A DNA stretch of 64,000 nucleotides, from contig JAUCBJ010008173.1 in assembly GCA_032718475.1 (NCBI GenBank), positions 10,001 to 74,000 of the forward strand, written 5' to 3'. Position 1 is the stretch's first letter; the number at the start of each line of letters is the position of its first letter. Made by a program: the position numbers and the translations under genes. Source of the DNA: Nemertoderma westbladi (lineage: Eukaryota; Xenacoelomorpha; Nemertodermatida; Nemertodermatidae). Under the pieces are notes generated by a model, which worked only from the letters and a program-made list of their open reading frames with translations, was not told the DNA's origin and did no database searches. Positions 24,491 through 38,699 of the stretch are shown here, piece after piece.

Positions 24491-25067
24491 GATCGATAGG
24501 TCCTACTGGAGGAACCAATGAGACCGAGGCACCGCGGCCCTGGGAGGATCGATAGGTCCTACTGGAGGAACCAATGAGACCGAGGCACCGCGGCCCTGGG
24601 AGGATCGATAGGTCCTACTGGAGGAACCAATGAGACCGAGGCACCGCGGCCCTGGGAGGATCGATAGGTCCTACTGGAGGAACCAATGAGACCGAGGCAC
24701 CGCGGCCCTGGGAGGATCGATAGGTCCTACTGGAGGAACCAATGAGACCGAGGCACCGCGGCCCTGGGAGGATCGATAGGTCCTACTGGAGGAACCAATG
24801 CGACCGTGGCACCGCGCCCCTGGGAGGATCGTGAGACCGAGGCACCGCGGCCCTGGGAGGATCGTGAGACCGAGGCACCACGGCCCTGGGAGGATCGTGA
24901 GACCGAGGCACCACGGCCCTGGGAGGATCGTGAGACCGAGGCACCACGGCCCTGGGAGGATCGTGAGACCGAGGCACCACGGCCCTGGGAGGATCGTGAG
25001 ACCGAGGCACCACGGCCCTGGGAGGATCGTGAGACCGAGGCACCACGGCCCTGGGAGGATCGCGACA
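24491..25067. repeat. Nested 56-bp and 33-bp minisatellite
   Basis: About five or six 56-bp units (gatcgataggtcctactgga plus ggaaccaatgagaccgaggc plus accgcggccctgggag) are followed by seven 33-bp units that lack the first 23 bp. The 33-bp units give 11-residue open frames on both strands, expected from a length divisible by three. The change of unit length marks a deletion that was then amplified. Confidence 0.9.
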
Positions 25068-25634
25068 TGTTTTGTTTAAACTTAAATTGGTTGGGTGATA
25101 TTTGAGTTTTTCTGACCGCTTAACATTAACAGATATAGTTGGGGATGTGGTGGGGGGGGATTTTACGGAGGCAAGAAATTAAAAGATAAACAATCGAGAA
25201 TTCGAAGCTGCGTTCGATATTACAGAAAATAATTCTAAGAAATAGTTTTTGACATCATTAATATTAACTAGGCCTAACGAAAATGAAGACAAGATGACAT
25301 TGCCGAACAAATAATGATAAATACTCGACATCATAGCACCAACGAAAAACACGTCAGAATCCATCGTAATTCTTATTGAGCGCACTGTGGAGGGCGGGGG
25401 GGATTCCTAGAATCTAAAACATGGCTTGGTAGCGATAATCTGAGACCAAATTTATCATATTGAACATTCAAACTGCTTTACGCTTTTCATTTGTTTGTTT
25501 AACATTCAGCTATGGAATGCACTAATACTGCGGGAGACAGGAACAAGAAAAATCGAGACATGAAAACAAAACGAAAAAACAAAAACCAATTAATTTAAAC
25601 TGTAGAGATTTGGGAGCCGCACTAAAGTAAAATG
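25068..25634. other. Probable 3' UTR and downstream region of the kinase gene
   Basis: AT-rich with no supported coding sequence. It follows the kinase stop codon on the minus strand. Confidence 0.5.
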
Positions 25635-28327
<2,693 letters not shown>

Positions 28328-28575
28328 ATCAAATTCCTATTGCCTCTTCTCTTAATTTATTTGCGTACAGAATAAATTTTCCTAAGTTCAGTAATTTCAC
28401 CTGTGATTTGGTAGTAACAAGTTCGTGTAATTTGTTTACTCCAGGATTAAACGAAAAATAAACCCCTAAATATTTTCTCCTTATTTCTTTAAGACGGATA
28501 CAAACCAGTAGGAAATGATATTCATCTTCCACGTCATTATTGTTACAGAGACGGCAGAGTCTACAGAGTCTTGAC
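28328..28575 (-). mobile_element. Retroelement C-terminal zinc-knuckle fragment
   Basis: The minus strand reads RLCNNNDVEDEYHFLLVC, a C-x2-C...H-x4-C knuckle in the form common near the C-terminus of non-LTR retroelement proteins, then about 50 residues to a stop. Three repeats of RLC upstream reflect a local duplication. Only this tail is present. Confidence 0.6.
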
Positions 28576-29009
28576 GGCAGAGTCTTGCTACAGCAACCGA
28601 AGTAAATAAGTTAAGTCAAGTCGAAAAAAATAATAAATATCAAGCTCTCAGCTTTAATATTTTTTCTATCTGCAAATACTTCTTAGATAATTGCTGATTT
28701 GTTTACATAAAACTGGATGCAATGCAAATTTCACTGTAAAAATAACTCGTATAACTGTTACATAATTACGGTAGAAATGATGGGTGAAACGCAAACCACC
28801 AGAGGTAACCCGAAGGCTCATCTCTCTCTCTCGGCTGTTTCCTATAAGACGGTCAGGGCGCCACACTAACTCCTGAGTACAAATACTCTCAATCTCAATA
28901 TTCATCCATTTTCTTTAGACCTACTCCCCCAGCATATGCCAAGTTTCCATTATATAGCTGGGTGGGCTGAAGCTAGTTCCTTAGTGCTAACAGCTTAACG
29001 AAAACTGGA

Positions 29010-29100
29010 CTGTTCCTTTTGCTGTTTTGTGGGGCTCGAACTCACGACCTTCAGGTTGGAAAACTGATGATCTAACCACCTGGACAACGTGAACAAATAA
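29010..29100 (-). mobile_element. tRNA-derived SINE, family 1 (-)
   Basis: The reverse complement has gttgtccaggtggttagatc ... gtgagttcgagcccc and then caaaaggaacagtcc, matching the copy at 20555-20650. Predicted RNA polymerase III A and B boxes are present. Confidence 0.7.
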
Positions 29101-29239
29101 GCAGAGCTGAGTCAGCTTATTGGGGCTTACAGGCTTAGGTCAGTTTAGCTGACTGACTGACTGACCTGTATACATAATCTTGTAACACGTTAATAAGCAC
29201 AGGGGGTAATATCACATTTGAGGCACAGTGGTAAGACAT

Positions 29240-29425
29240 TTTTTGGTCGATTACCCTATACCCGTGGAGAACCACTTATACTTTTTTTCAAACTTTGATG
29301 ATTCCCCTATGCCCATGCTGCCATGGCGAACCACTTATACTTTTTTCAAAAGTTTGTTGATTCAGCTACGTCCATAGCAAACCACTCCTTTTCAAAGTTT
29401 GTTGATTCCTCTATGCCCTTATTAA
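29240..29425 (+). repeat. About 60-bp degenerate tandem repeat, 3 copies
   Basis: Each unit contains gaaccacttatactttttt- and caaagtttgttgattc-like stretches followed by ctatgccc. Confidence 0.75.
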
Positions 29426-30369
29426 GAAATCTAATTATTTGAAAGTTTATTTATTAACTGCAAATTGATTTATTATTGTACAAAATGCCACAATTCCAAA
29501 AAATATGCACTGTAATATAATAATTGTTTAATAATAATTTGAGGTTGACTTAAAAAAAACGTACTAAAAAATGATCGATTAATTAAAAATTACTTAGTAG
29601 GCCTTATAAATTACATAATTAACTAAAAAAACTATCATTAAAAATTTATTTATTAGGCCCTATTGATTACATGAATAATAGTTACCGATACCGACTTAGT
29701 ATAAAGTTACACAACAAATTACTGTAAAGTAATTCACAACATAATTATATTGTAAGTTTGAAGTTATATTATTTAAAAATATATCATCAAAAATATTCAT
29801 CATCAGTGCGGGCAGAGAGATTGCCGCTTCCGCATCTGGTGCGTGTGCATCTCCCTCCATGAGTTCGACGTAGAGACGAGACTTCCTCGAAGATAACTTC
29901 ATTGCCATCGAGCAACGACAACCTGACGTTGGGGGTGTTTCCGGACCGAGACTGTGTCTGAACCACCACTGAAAGACGGCTGCAGATGACGTCCACCAAA
30001 TCTCTGCTAATCGTAAATCGTCAAGGCACTTAAACTGGCAATTGTAGGCCTACCGACGGCCCGTCGGCACAATTGAAAATCGCCATTTTGAAATATTATT
30101 TTACTATTAGTTGATTGCATACTTATTGACGTACAGCGCAGTCAGTAACAAAGTAGTTTGCCTAATCATAATGAACATACTGTATTACGTTCCATACCCT
30201 GCTGCCCTTGGCAGGCAGGCAGGGATTAGGGAATTATATATTCTTTCTATAATGATATAATAATTAATAGTATCAGACTGTCAGAAGGTATATAACTCAT
30301 TGGGTATTGAAATTTGTCAATAATATGTTTAAATTATTTACATTTGTTTGTTACACATAAAATATCTGA
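29426..30369. other. No confirmed gene; GC-richer patch at 29810-30000
   Basis: Mostly AT-rich. The patch at 29810-30000 has open frames on the minus strand but no recognised domain and no clear splice sites. Confidence 0.4.
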
Positions 30370-31485
30370 CAAGTGGGTGGTGAAAAAAACAGCTTTTTAT
30401 TGTGTCTAAAACATTTAAATACTTAATGTGTGCTGGTTATGAGAGCAACCTCATAAGCAGACCTTGGTTCTAAAGTATTTAATCTGAAAATTAATTTTGA
30501 AAATTGAACTTTTATATTGAATAATATATACTGAAGAAGGCATGGGTGGGATCTGAAACTTGTCATGCATGTTTCCCTTATCCATGTTACTACTCATGAT
30601 TCATTTCAGGCACCCATCTTTTATCAGACACTTGCAGTGATGTTCCGAAGTATGGCAATTTTGGAAAGTTTCAATTTTCCAGATGATGGTATGGAAGTCT
30701 GACTTGCTGGTGGTACATGAAAATTGTACCACAGAACCCCCATTTGGTATATCTAACTATTTACTAAATGTTTTGCGCTACCCACTAATCTGACCACTCT
30801 AACTCAAGCCTCAAAAAGACAACATTTGTCGAAAAGTCCAATCTTTGGCCACATAGAAAAGTTGGTCTGACAAGTGGGTGGTATTTATTCATGGTTTTAA
30901 TGTGTATGAGACCTATTTATGTGTACAATAAATATAAAATGACACTCCACCCACTAGTCAGAAAGATTTTCTGTAGGTTTCCTTGGGGATATGTTCGAAT
31001 AAATCGCAAACTTTGAACTGCAATATCTCGAAAACCAATACACCATCATCAGAAATATATCATCAGGTGTCATTTTATACCATTCTGCCATTTCCGACCA
31101 TATATCCAAAAATAAACGAAATCGATGACCCCATGCCACGCGCCACGGCGATTTGTCGAATTTGGATAGAATTACCCCTCTGTAACCTGCTCCTTTCAGC
31201 CTTTAAATAAAAGTAACCTGCATAATCTTGTAACATGTGTTAACTTTCGTTTATAGTTTTGGTTCCCCCAAAACGCCTCTGTAACCTGTTCCTTTCAGCC
31301 TTTAAATCTGTAAATGGCAATGTTACATACATTCGAGCTTAGTAATTTGTAGATCGAATGTAACATAGTTATAGGATCCAATGTAACATAATTGCGGTTA
31401 TGTTCGATACGTAATAACTGATAACTATGTTACATTCGATCCTGATTACGTTCGGTCATGTATCCGTCAGTCCGTTAGGCTATCC

Positions 31486-32015
31486 CCATTCTGCTAAGTA
31501 GGGCATGTACGCCGAACGCGTTCGGCGCACAATTTTTTCCAGAATTTGGAGCAGGCGCAGAAAATTGAGAGCGCAGCGCAGCGCCGCGCAGCGCGCAGGC
31601 GCAGAAAATTTAGAGCGCGGCGCGGCGCGGTACTGCTGTACTGGCTGACTGGATTAGGTAAGAATGGAAGACGAATCGGATTCGGTACCGGTAGATTCGG
31701 AGATAAGTTATGGTGGATCCACAGTTTGTGATGACTTCCATGAAGAGAGTTCGCCACTTGGCGAGTGGCAGGCGGGTAGGTGCAGGTGGTACGGTACTAC
31801 CGGTACAGAGGTAGGAGGGGTAGGAGATTTCGCACAGTCTGACAGTATTTCTGCTGTGCGCGCCAATCTCGCGCAGAATTTCTGCTGCGCGCGCCAATCT
31901 CGCGCAGTTTTTCTGCTGCGCACGCGGATTTTGCACTGTTTTCGACTGCGCAGGCGCACATTTTTTTCTGCGCCGCGTCGCGTTCGGCGCACAAAAAAGT
32001 CACTTAGCATACGGG
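31486..32015. mobile_element. 530-bp GC-rich TIR element with an 8-bp TSD
   Basis: The direct repeat ggctatcc flanks both sides (31478-31485 and 32016-32023). Inverted ends ccattctgctaagt and cccgtatgctaagt continue into a shared gcgccgaacgcg. The interior is rich in gcgcaggcgcagaaaatt-like repeats. An 8-bp TSD suits a hAT-like non-autonomous element. Confidence 0.75.
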
Positions 32016-32093
32016 GGCTATCCGGCGCACTTTTTGGATGGATTCCATACAAATACCGGCAGGCCGGCACAGGGCTGGGGCCTATGTTTATGT

Positions 32094-32700
32094 ATTATTA
32101 CCAAGGTGAGATTATTACTGTTGCTCTTGAACTACTGAACTAGGCCTACTCTGTCAGTCTGTACTCTACTGTACTGCTGTAGCCTACAGTCCTACTGCAG
32201 TACTGTAGGCCTACTATGTAGCAGACTATTGCAGTACCGGTATTGTACGGTAGGCACGGCACAGTAGGCCTATCAGCCTAGGCCTATTAAATACAGACTG
32301 AAAAGGGCCTACCTACTCAATTACCAAGGTGTGATGGGTCAGCCTAAACACCCAACTACACCCAACTTTCACCCAACTACTTGGGTGTAGTGGGGTGGAA
32401 CTGTGTGGGTGTAGTTGGCTGAAAGTTGGGTGTAGTTGGGTGAAAGTTGGGTGTAGTTGGGTGTTTAGGCTGACCGGGTGTGATTATTACTGTTGCTCTT
32501 GAACTACTGAACTAGGCCTACTCTACTGTCTGACTGTACTGCTGTAGCCTACAGTCCTACTGCAGTACTGTAGGCCTACTACAGTACTATGTAGCAGACT
32601 ATTGCAGTACCGGTATTATACGGTAGGCACAGTAGGCCTATCAGCCTAGGCCTATTAAATACAGACTGAATAGGGCCTACCTACTCACTGCGTCACTGCA
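32094..32700 (+). repeat. 230-bp direct duplication split by a MITE
   Basis: 32094-32330 and 32480-32700 are nearly identical (attattactgttgctcttga ... ggcctattaaatacagactg). Between them lies the MITE at 32338-32478. Confidence 0.9.
32338..32478. mobile_element. 141-bp MITE with about 43-bp TIRs
   Basis: gtcagcctaaacacccaact continues for about 43 bp as an almost perfect inverted repeat at the other end (...gggtgtttaggctgac). The arms themselves consist of a short acacccaac/gttgggtgt repeat. The spacer is about 50 bp. Confidence 0.85.
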
Positions 32701-33740
32701 GTACACAGTAGGGCCTACTGTACTGAAATCGGAAATACAAAATGCTGAAATGCGAAAAAGGCCTAAAAGGTGGGTGCTACACTGGCAACTGGTAGGGGTA
32801 ATTCCATCCAAATTCGACAAATCGCGGTGGCATGGCTGCATGGTTCATCGATTTCGTTTATTTTTGGATATATGGTCGGAAATGGTATAAAATGACACCT
32901 GACAGCCTGATGAAATATTTCAGATTATGGTTTATTGGTTTTCGAGATATTGCACTTCAAAGTTTGCGATTTATTCGAACATATCTGCATACTGGCATAT
33001 CCCCAATCAGCCAATGAAACCTACAGAAAATCTTTCTGACTAGTGGGTGGAGTGTCATGTTCATGTTATGTTTCATTTTCCATGTACAGATGTATTTTCC
33101 ACAATTTTCATGTACCACCAGCAAATCAGACTCCCATACCATCCAGGTTGGAATTTATGTAGAGTTTGCTCAACATGCAGTCGGGTACATGACATAAAAT
33201 TAAATAAAGTCCAAATTTAAAAAAATTTATTTAAATTTGGATATATGAATTTAAATTTGGATGTAATTTCTTATCATCGTCGGGACGTGCTGAATTTCAT
33301 TTGGAAATGCCTATAATTTATTTTGGAAGTAAATAATGATATTTTAAAACTTTTCACCGTACGGTTTGAAAATTCACGGTAGGGTTTTATTCCTAGATTC
33401 CTTTCTATTTTTGCTGTATTCAAAATTAGATTTTTGATTTAAAATTAAAATTTAGATTTAAATTTGGACTTGCGATTTTGCCACACTGGTTAATCTATAT
33501 TACTATATATGTCTGTATGTAGCCCGTTAAGAAGGATGTACTGCTATACTGTTGATGGTATGATGGATTATTACTGTTACTGACAGACTGAGTGGTTAGT
33601 GCTACTTTAGGCTTATTGTTATTGTTACTGGTACAAACTACAAATACATTGTTACTGTGGTGAAAATGTATATGTTTCAAGACATTTGTCAATATAATCA
33701 ACATTATTATCAGCAGCATTTCTTTCAGAATATGCTTGGT

Positions 33741-34490
33741 CTATAAAAATACACAGAAGGAAATCCCGTGATCTAGCCTATCAAAAATTGGTCTCAATGA
33801 CAAGTCAATTTCAGTACGAAAAGAAAACCATAAATGTTCACAGCGCCAATTAAAAGGTGTATACTCATTATTCAATTGCAGTTTGAATTCTGGTCCCAGA
33901 GTTACTTGATACCGATTGCAAGTAATGCTAAGAATTGGTTTGTGACTCAGCCGCGTGCGATAGGTTTTCCCAATAACTTGGGAGTTATCGAAATGCTCCA
34001 CAGTATCATCATCGATAACCTTTTGGGGCAGCTCTGCCAATTTATGTATAACATTTGTTATTTTAGCATAGCTTCCACTGGGACGGCCATGATTTAAGAG
34101 CTTCATACAGTTTTCATTTAGTTGTTCAATTGCAGGGTCTTCTCTCATGCTTTTACTAAAAAAGTAGCAAGACGTATCACAGCTTCTTTCTATTAATTCA
34201 AGGGCGATCGCACCCAACCTTTTTTCGATATTACCACCAAGCTGCCAAGAGCACCAGCTAAAGCGACACAATGTTCTTTTGATAAATTATCAGTCAATAG
34301 TTCTTTAAGAACAGTGTCAACAGAAAAATCGAGTGCATTCGTGTTCCAGTCATCAGTTTGGCAAGATACTGAGTGGTGAGCAACAGGGGTGGGTTTGAGT
34401 AGCTACATCAGTTACTGGTATTGTTATATATGTAGAAGTAGAGGGAGCATCAGCATCGGGTAAGGCGCTTAAGATAGTGCTTGGTTGCTC
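33741..34490 (-). pseudogene. Frameshifted reading frame inside the 2.3-kb transposon, function unknown
   Basis: Read on the minus strand, a frame starts at an ATG near 34480 (MDEQPSTILSALPDADAPST). It continues after a frameshift near 34370 with DWNTNALDFSVDTVLKELL and after another near 34240 with NIEKRLGAIALELIERSCD, through about 170 residues to a stop at 33741. No DDE, RT or zinc-finger motif was recognised. It probably belongs to the surrounding element, not to the host. At least two frameshifts make this copy non-functional. Confidence 0.5.
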
Positions 34491-34539
34491 ATCCATTGCT
34501 ACTTCCAGACTTCAGACGGGTTTTCAAGTAAGTATTCAA

Positions 34540-34850
34540 CCTGACGTAAAGTAAAAGTAAAAAGTAAATTTTCTTCGGCCGCTAGGCCAGGGATTACGCA
34601 CAAAGTCTGACGACTTATTTCCAGTGCGGTCCCCCCAGAACTTTACTCCCCAGAGGAAACTCCAGTACTCATTTAGCTACCACTTTAGGATGCAAGGCAG
34701 AGATGCGCCCTGGCTGGTCCCTTTAAAGCATTCGTGCCGAAACGAAAACCGCCGCCCTGGCCCATGTGAGGATCGAACCCACGACCTACGGGAGAATTCA
34801 ATGCAACCACTACACCAAGGTGGAACCTGTGTACGTATACACTGAGAACA
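34540..34850 (-). mobile_element. tRNA-derived SINE, family 2 (-)
   Basis: The reverse complement starts with a tRNA-like head (A box tggtgtagtggttgca, B box gggttcgatcc, about 34745-34830). A body follows that includes ctggaaataagtcgtcagac and ends in a (tttac)n-like tail near 34550. A truncated copy is at 60370-60510. Confidence 0.8.
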
Positions 34851-35494
34851 TACTTTTTGTGTCGTTCGTCTCATGGTGGGGTTAGGAACGAGTTTCCTAT
34901 TAACAGATTAACAAATAATTTAAGGTAAGACATCTTTATTTGTTTTGAAGCTTTTAAAGGGACCAATTTATATTGTACGTTATGCCACTTTTCCATATTG
35001 TAATTATGAATAATAGGGTACAACAACAACTTGGTATCCATCCATACACCTTTAGGCTGTTAGGTCTTCCTTCGGTTAATTGCGCCGCCATTCCTTGTTA
35101 ATATCAGAAAATACCTTAATTAGGAATTCAGACAGTTTGGCCTGTATATTGTAGCCTAATGAATATCAAATTACCTAGCAGATACACTACAGTACTTATT
35201 CAGTCAACGTCTATTGCTGTATTGTGTACCACAGTACAGATAGGCCTACTTAAAACATGGAATTTGTTAACATTAAAGGCCAAAAACACTTAGTATCACT
35301 TGCCAAATATGTCTGTCTGTCCTAATGTACCAGTATGTAATTTTCCTTAAAATCTCACAATTGAGTAATTTTGATAACTAACATTTTCAAAGATTTATGA
35401 AAATATTCAAATTTAAAAAAGAGTTTAAATTTAAATGGAAATATTTAAATTTGGACTTTATTTAATTTTATGTCATGTACCCGACTGACATGTG

Positions 35495-35610
35495 TGGTGC
35501 GCATTTAGGATCCTGGCGCGAAGGAACAGGGGCGTGTGGCGCGCATTCAGGATCCTGGCGCGAAGGAACAGGGGCGTGTGGCGCGCATTGAGGATCCTGG
35601 CGCGGAAATG
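35495..35610 (+). repeat. 42-bp tandem repeat, about 3 copies
   Basis: Unit gtggcgcgcattcaggatcc plus tggcgcgaaggaacaggggc plus gt, with the third copy diverging. Related ggcgcgcattg/tggcgcg motifs recur near 36430-36490. Confidence 0.85.
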
Positions 35611-36099
35611 GATGTCATGTACAGTTAGCAAAATGCACTGCAGCACTGGCTGACTGGCAAGATGTCCAGCCACTCTACTTCTGTACTTGAAATTCTACCA
35701 GTCGCAGTCAGCCAGTAGAGCCTATTTTTAAAAAGAGTTAGCCCTAGCCTTAAAAATTTTCACTCGTTTCGCTTGCGTTTGTGTATTATACGTATATGCC
35801 TACTGTAATACGCCCTACTCTTATTGACTTTATTCATCATTCAAATAACAGAATAACTGTAATAATAGGGATATTTGATTACAGTGATATTTTATCACCC
35901 ACATTATGGACAAACCGACAGATGGACATTGACAGATTGAAGGTACCATATCCCATATCCAATCCACTTTAATCATCATGGCCAATATCAGGCCAAAGTT
36001 TTAATGTGTTTAATAATTAAAGTTTAATAATGAGTTGATTGAACAGTTGAAAGGTTTTTCAATTGTTCACACCAATATAGCCTAAAACCACGATTCAGC

Positions 36100-36340
36100 A
36101 GATTTTCCGTGCTCGCTACACTCCGACTTAATTCATAATCACATCTGTAGGTAAAAAACAGTCGCTTGACCTACCAAAAATGTTAAAATTTTCTTGCTCG
36201 CTACGCTCGCAATTTAATCACTTAACTGTATTTGAAAACAGTCAGCTGACCTACTGACCTACTATCTGAATATTACAATATTACTGTATTAATCTTAACA
36301 TTTCTCCAAAATTGTCTTGCTCGCTACGCTCGCATTTCCA
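36100..36340 (+). repeat. Three dispersed copies of a gctcgctacgctcgca motif
   Basis: Forms of tgctcgctacgctcgca occur near 36110, 36195 and 36318, each after an aaaattttcttg- or attgtcttg-like stretch and before AT-rich DNA. Possibly degenerate tandem units of about 100 bp. Confidence 0.5.
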
Positions 36341-36863
36341 TGTTAATATACTGTAGGTCTAGGTACTGCAGTATAAATGATTATATGGTAAACGATTACA
36401 ATAATTGCAAAATTTCATGGTCAATGTTGGCGCGCATTGAATGTCATGGCTGGCGCGGTTTTCGTTTAACGAGAACCCGTGTGGCGCGCTTTTTGTCAAT
36501 ATTCAGATATTCCATAGGGCCTATAGGCATACCATCATCTGGAAAATTTAAACTTTCCAAAATTGCCATACTTCAGAACATCGCTGCATAAGCGTCTGAT
36601 AAAATATGGGTGCTTGAAATGAATCATGAGTAGTAACATGGATAAGGGAAACATGCTTGACAAGTGTCGGACCCCACCCATGCCTTCTTCAGTATATATT
36701 ATCCAACTTCAACTGTTAAAAGTTCAATTTTCAGAATTAATCATCAGATTAAATACTTTAGAACGAAGGTCTGCTTAAGAGGTTGCTCACATAACCCTCA
36801 TACATTAAGTATTTAAATGTTTTAGACACAATAAAGACTGTTTTTTTCACCACCCACTTGTCG

Positions 36864-37227
36864 GCTCTTTCCGGTTTCAGGGGCACCGTGGCGGTGGGTG
36901 CTTTCTTCAGTGCTTGCCTGCTTACTGTCCTGCTGTCTGACTGTTCAACTGTTCCACCAACAGACCAATGCATCAATCTTTCATGTTTCGTTTCATCTCA
37001 TCAGCTCATCTGTCAATATACTCAATGTCAGAATGTAGCAGTGCAGCAATATCCAGATATCTGAATGTATCAATCACTCAATTTGAACTACTGAACTAGA
37101 CAGCTATTAAAATGCCATCTGGCTTGACAGACTGACAGCTGTGGACTTCTGGCAGTCTGGACTTACAGTGTACAGAGTAGGCCTACATAACATACCGAGT
37201 TATGAAACCCTCCCTCTCCATTTCTGC
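36864..37227. other. Spacer between the two foldback elements
   Basis: No gene recognised. Confidence 0.5.
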
Positions 37228-37467
37228 TAGGGCTCGATCGGAGTTGGGATTTGGCCGGAGCCGGAGCCGGAGTTGGACAATTTGGCCGGAGCCGGAGCAG
37301 GAGTTTTTAAAAAATTTTAAAAATTTAATTATTTATTTAAAAAAAAATAAAGTATGGTTATCGTTCGCCAATCGCTCATAATCAATCATACTGTAGGTCT
37401 AGTTAATTTCATAATTTATAGATTTACGAATTTTCAATTTAAAATTTAAGTAATTAATTTATCACGG

Positions 37468-37560
37468 ACAGATGGCCTGACGCTGATGGCGACGGCCTGA
37501 TGCTGACGGCGACGGCCTGATGCTGACGGCGACGGCCTGACGCTGACTGGCTGACGGCTA
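37468..37560 (+). repeat. 21-bp tandem repeat, about 4 copies
   Basis: Unit gacggcctgatgctgacggc plus one base, in the left arm of FB2 and absent from the right arm. Confidence 0.8.
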
Positions 37561-38699
37561 AAAATTACCTACAGTACCGGTACCGGTACCTAACTCGCTA
37601 ACTGTCTAACTGTGGTAGAGGTGTGTACTGTCTGACTGTAGGTAGCCTACCGTACGTGTACCAGTACCAGTACTGCAGTACAGTATGCTGGCATGCTTGA
37701 CAGCAGTAAATGGCTGCAGTGGTACAGTCTGACAGTGTACAATCATAGCATTTACAATTTTTTAAAGTAGGGCCTATCTGTAATAGTCTGCTAGTCAGCC
37801 AGCTGGCCAGTACCAGTACTGCAGTACAGTCAGTCAGTCAGTAGGGAACATACCCTTAAATAAGCTCCAAAAGTGGGTTCTTATTTAAGGAAAATGGCTC
37901 TTATTTAGGGGTTTTTGGGCCTTTTTTGGATATTTTTTCGATATAATATGCAATAACTTGTTTCAGGAAAAAATACCGCATAATTTTATTTCACAATGTA
38001 AAAGTTGGGTCTTTCTTGAACATAAAGCAAAAAACCAGAAAACATTTCACCGTCCAGTTTTTTTTCTACAAGCGTTTTAAAATTGCATCAAAAATACGAC
38101 TAGTTCCTAAATAAGGGGGATTTTTTAAATTTACCTTATTTAAGATCGAAATTGTACACATAAATACTAAAAGTCCCTAAATAATAACTTTTTGACCTGG
38201 GTTTATTATTTAGGAATACAATTGTATTCCAAAATCTGCACATTCCTTAAATAAAATAAATATTTCTTATTCCTTACAGTATGTGTTACACTTCTTTCAT
38301 AATTCTTTGATTTATGTCAGTCTGTATATTGCTAATTGTTGGGTTAAGGATAAGGACAATGGTTGCACTGCACTCTATAAATCCTCTATAGAATATCGTA
38401 TCATAATGAAGTTGCTAGCACTGGCATTCTTACCTCACACGGTAGCATAGAATAGCCCATTGATATTCAAAAGAATAGCCCATCGCCCATCTGAGCGCAC
38501 ATACATTGTCACGTATTTCGATGAAACAGGACTCAAGTAACTGGACATCGCCGCAGAGTTTCGAAAAACTAACTTGTGTCCTGCATTTCCTCTTCTGCTC
38601 CGCGTTATGCCCCACTTAGATGGATTGTCCAAAATGTTGTACTTGAAAGGTGTGAAAAAAGTGAAAAACCAATGTCTATGTCATGTCAATAGGCACAAA

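Larger units (their letters stand above)
33178..35487. mobile_element. 2.3-kb DNA transposon with 44-bp identical TIRs and 5-bp TSD
   Basis: TIRs start cagtcgggtacatgacataa and agree for about 44 bp at both ends, followed by AT-rich subterminal repeats. The flanking acatg (33173-33177 and 35488-35492) is a 5-bp TSD. Inside are a degraded minus-strand reading frame (33741-34490) and a SINE. The near-identical TIRs suggest relatively recent insertion. Family uncertain; the CAG start and 5-bp TSD would suit a hAT5-like group. Confidence 0.75.
33144..36527. mobile_element. Insertion into the right arm of FB1, flanked by 9-bp cataccatc
   Basis: cataccatc occurs at 33135-33143 and 36528-36536 but only once at the matching place in the uninterrupted left arm (about 30690-30700, reverse complement). 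That makes a paralogous empty site. The ends (caggttgg... / ...ctatagg) show only weak inverted similarity. Without the nested 2.3-kb element it would be about 1.07 kb. Confidence 0.75.
30370..36863. mobile_element. 6.5-kb foldback-type element (FB1), arms interrupted by later insertions
   Basis: The left arm (30370-31190) begins gacaagtgggtggtgaaaaa. The right arm is its reverse complement in two pieces: 32785-33143 and 36528-36863, the latter ending ccacccacttgtc. Matching blocks include gatatgttcgaataaatcgc and catgggtgggatctga. The pieces are separated by a 3.4-kb insertion flanked by a direct cataccatc. The central part (31190-32785) carries further insertions. No transposase recognised. 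Confidence 0.8.

Noticed and set aside
29787-30020. Minus-strand GC-richer open frame (DVICSRLSVVVQTQSR...)
   Set aside because: About 70 codons with no domain and an in-frame stop just upstream; possible exon but unsupported.
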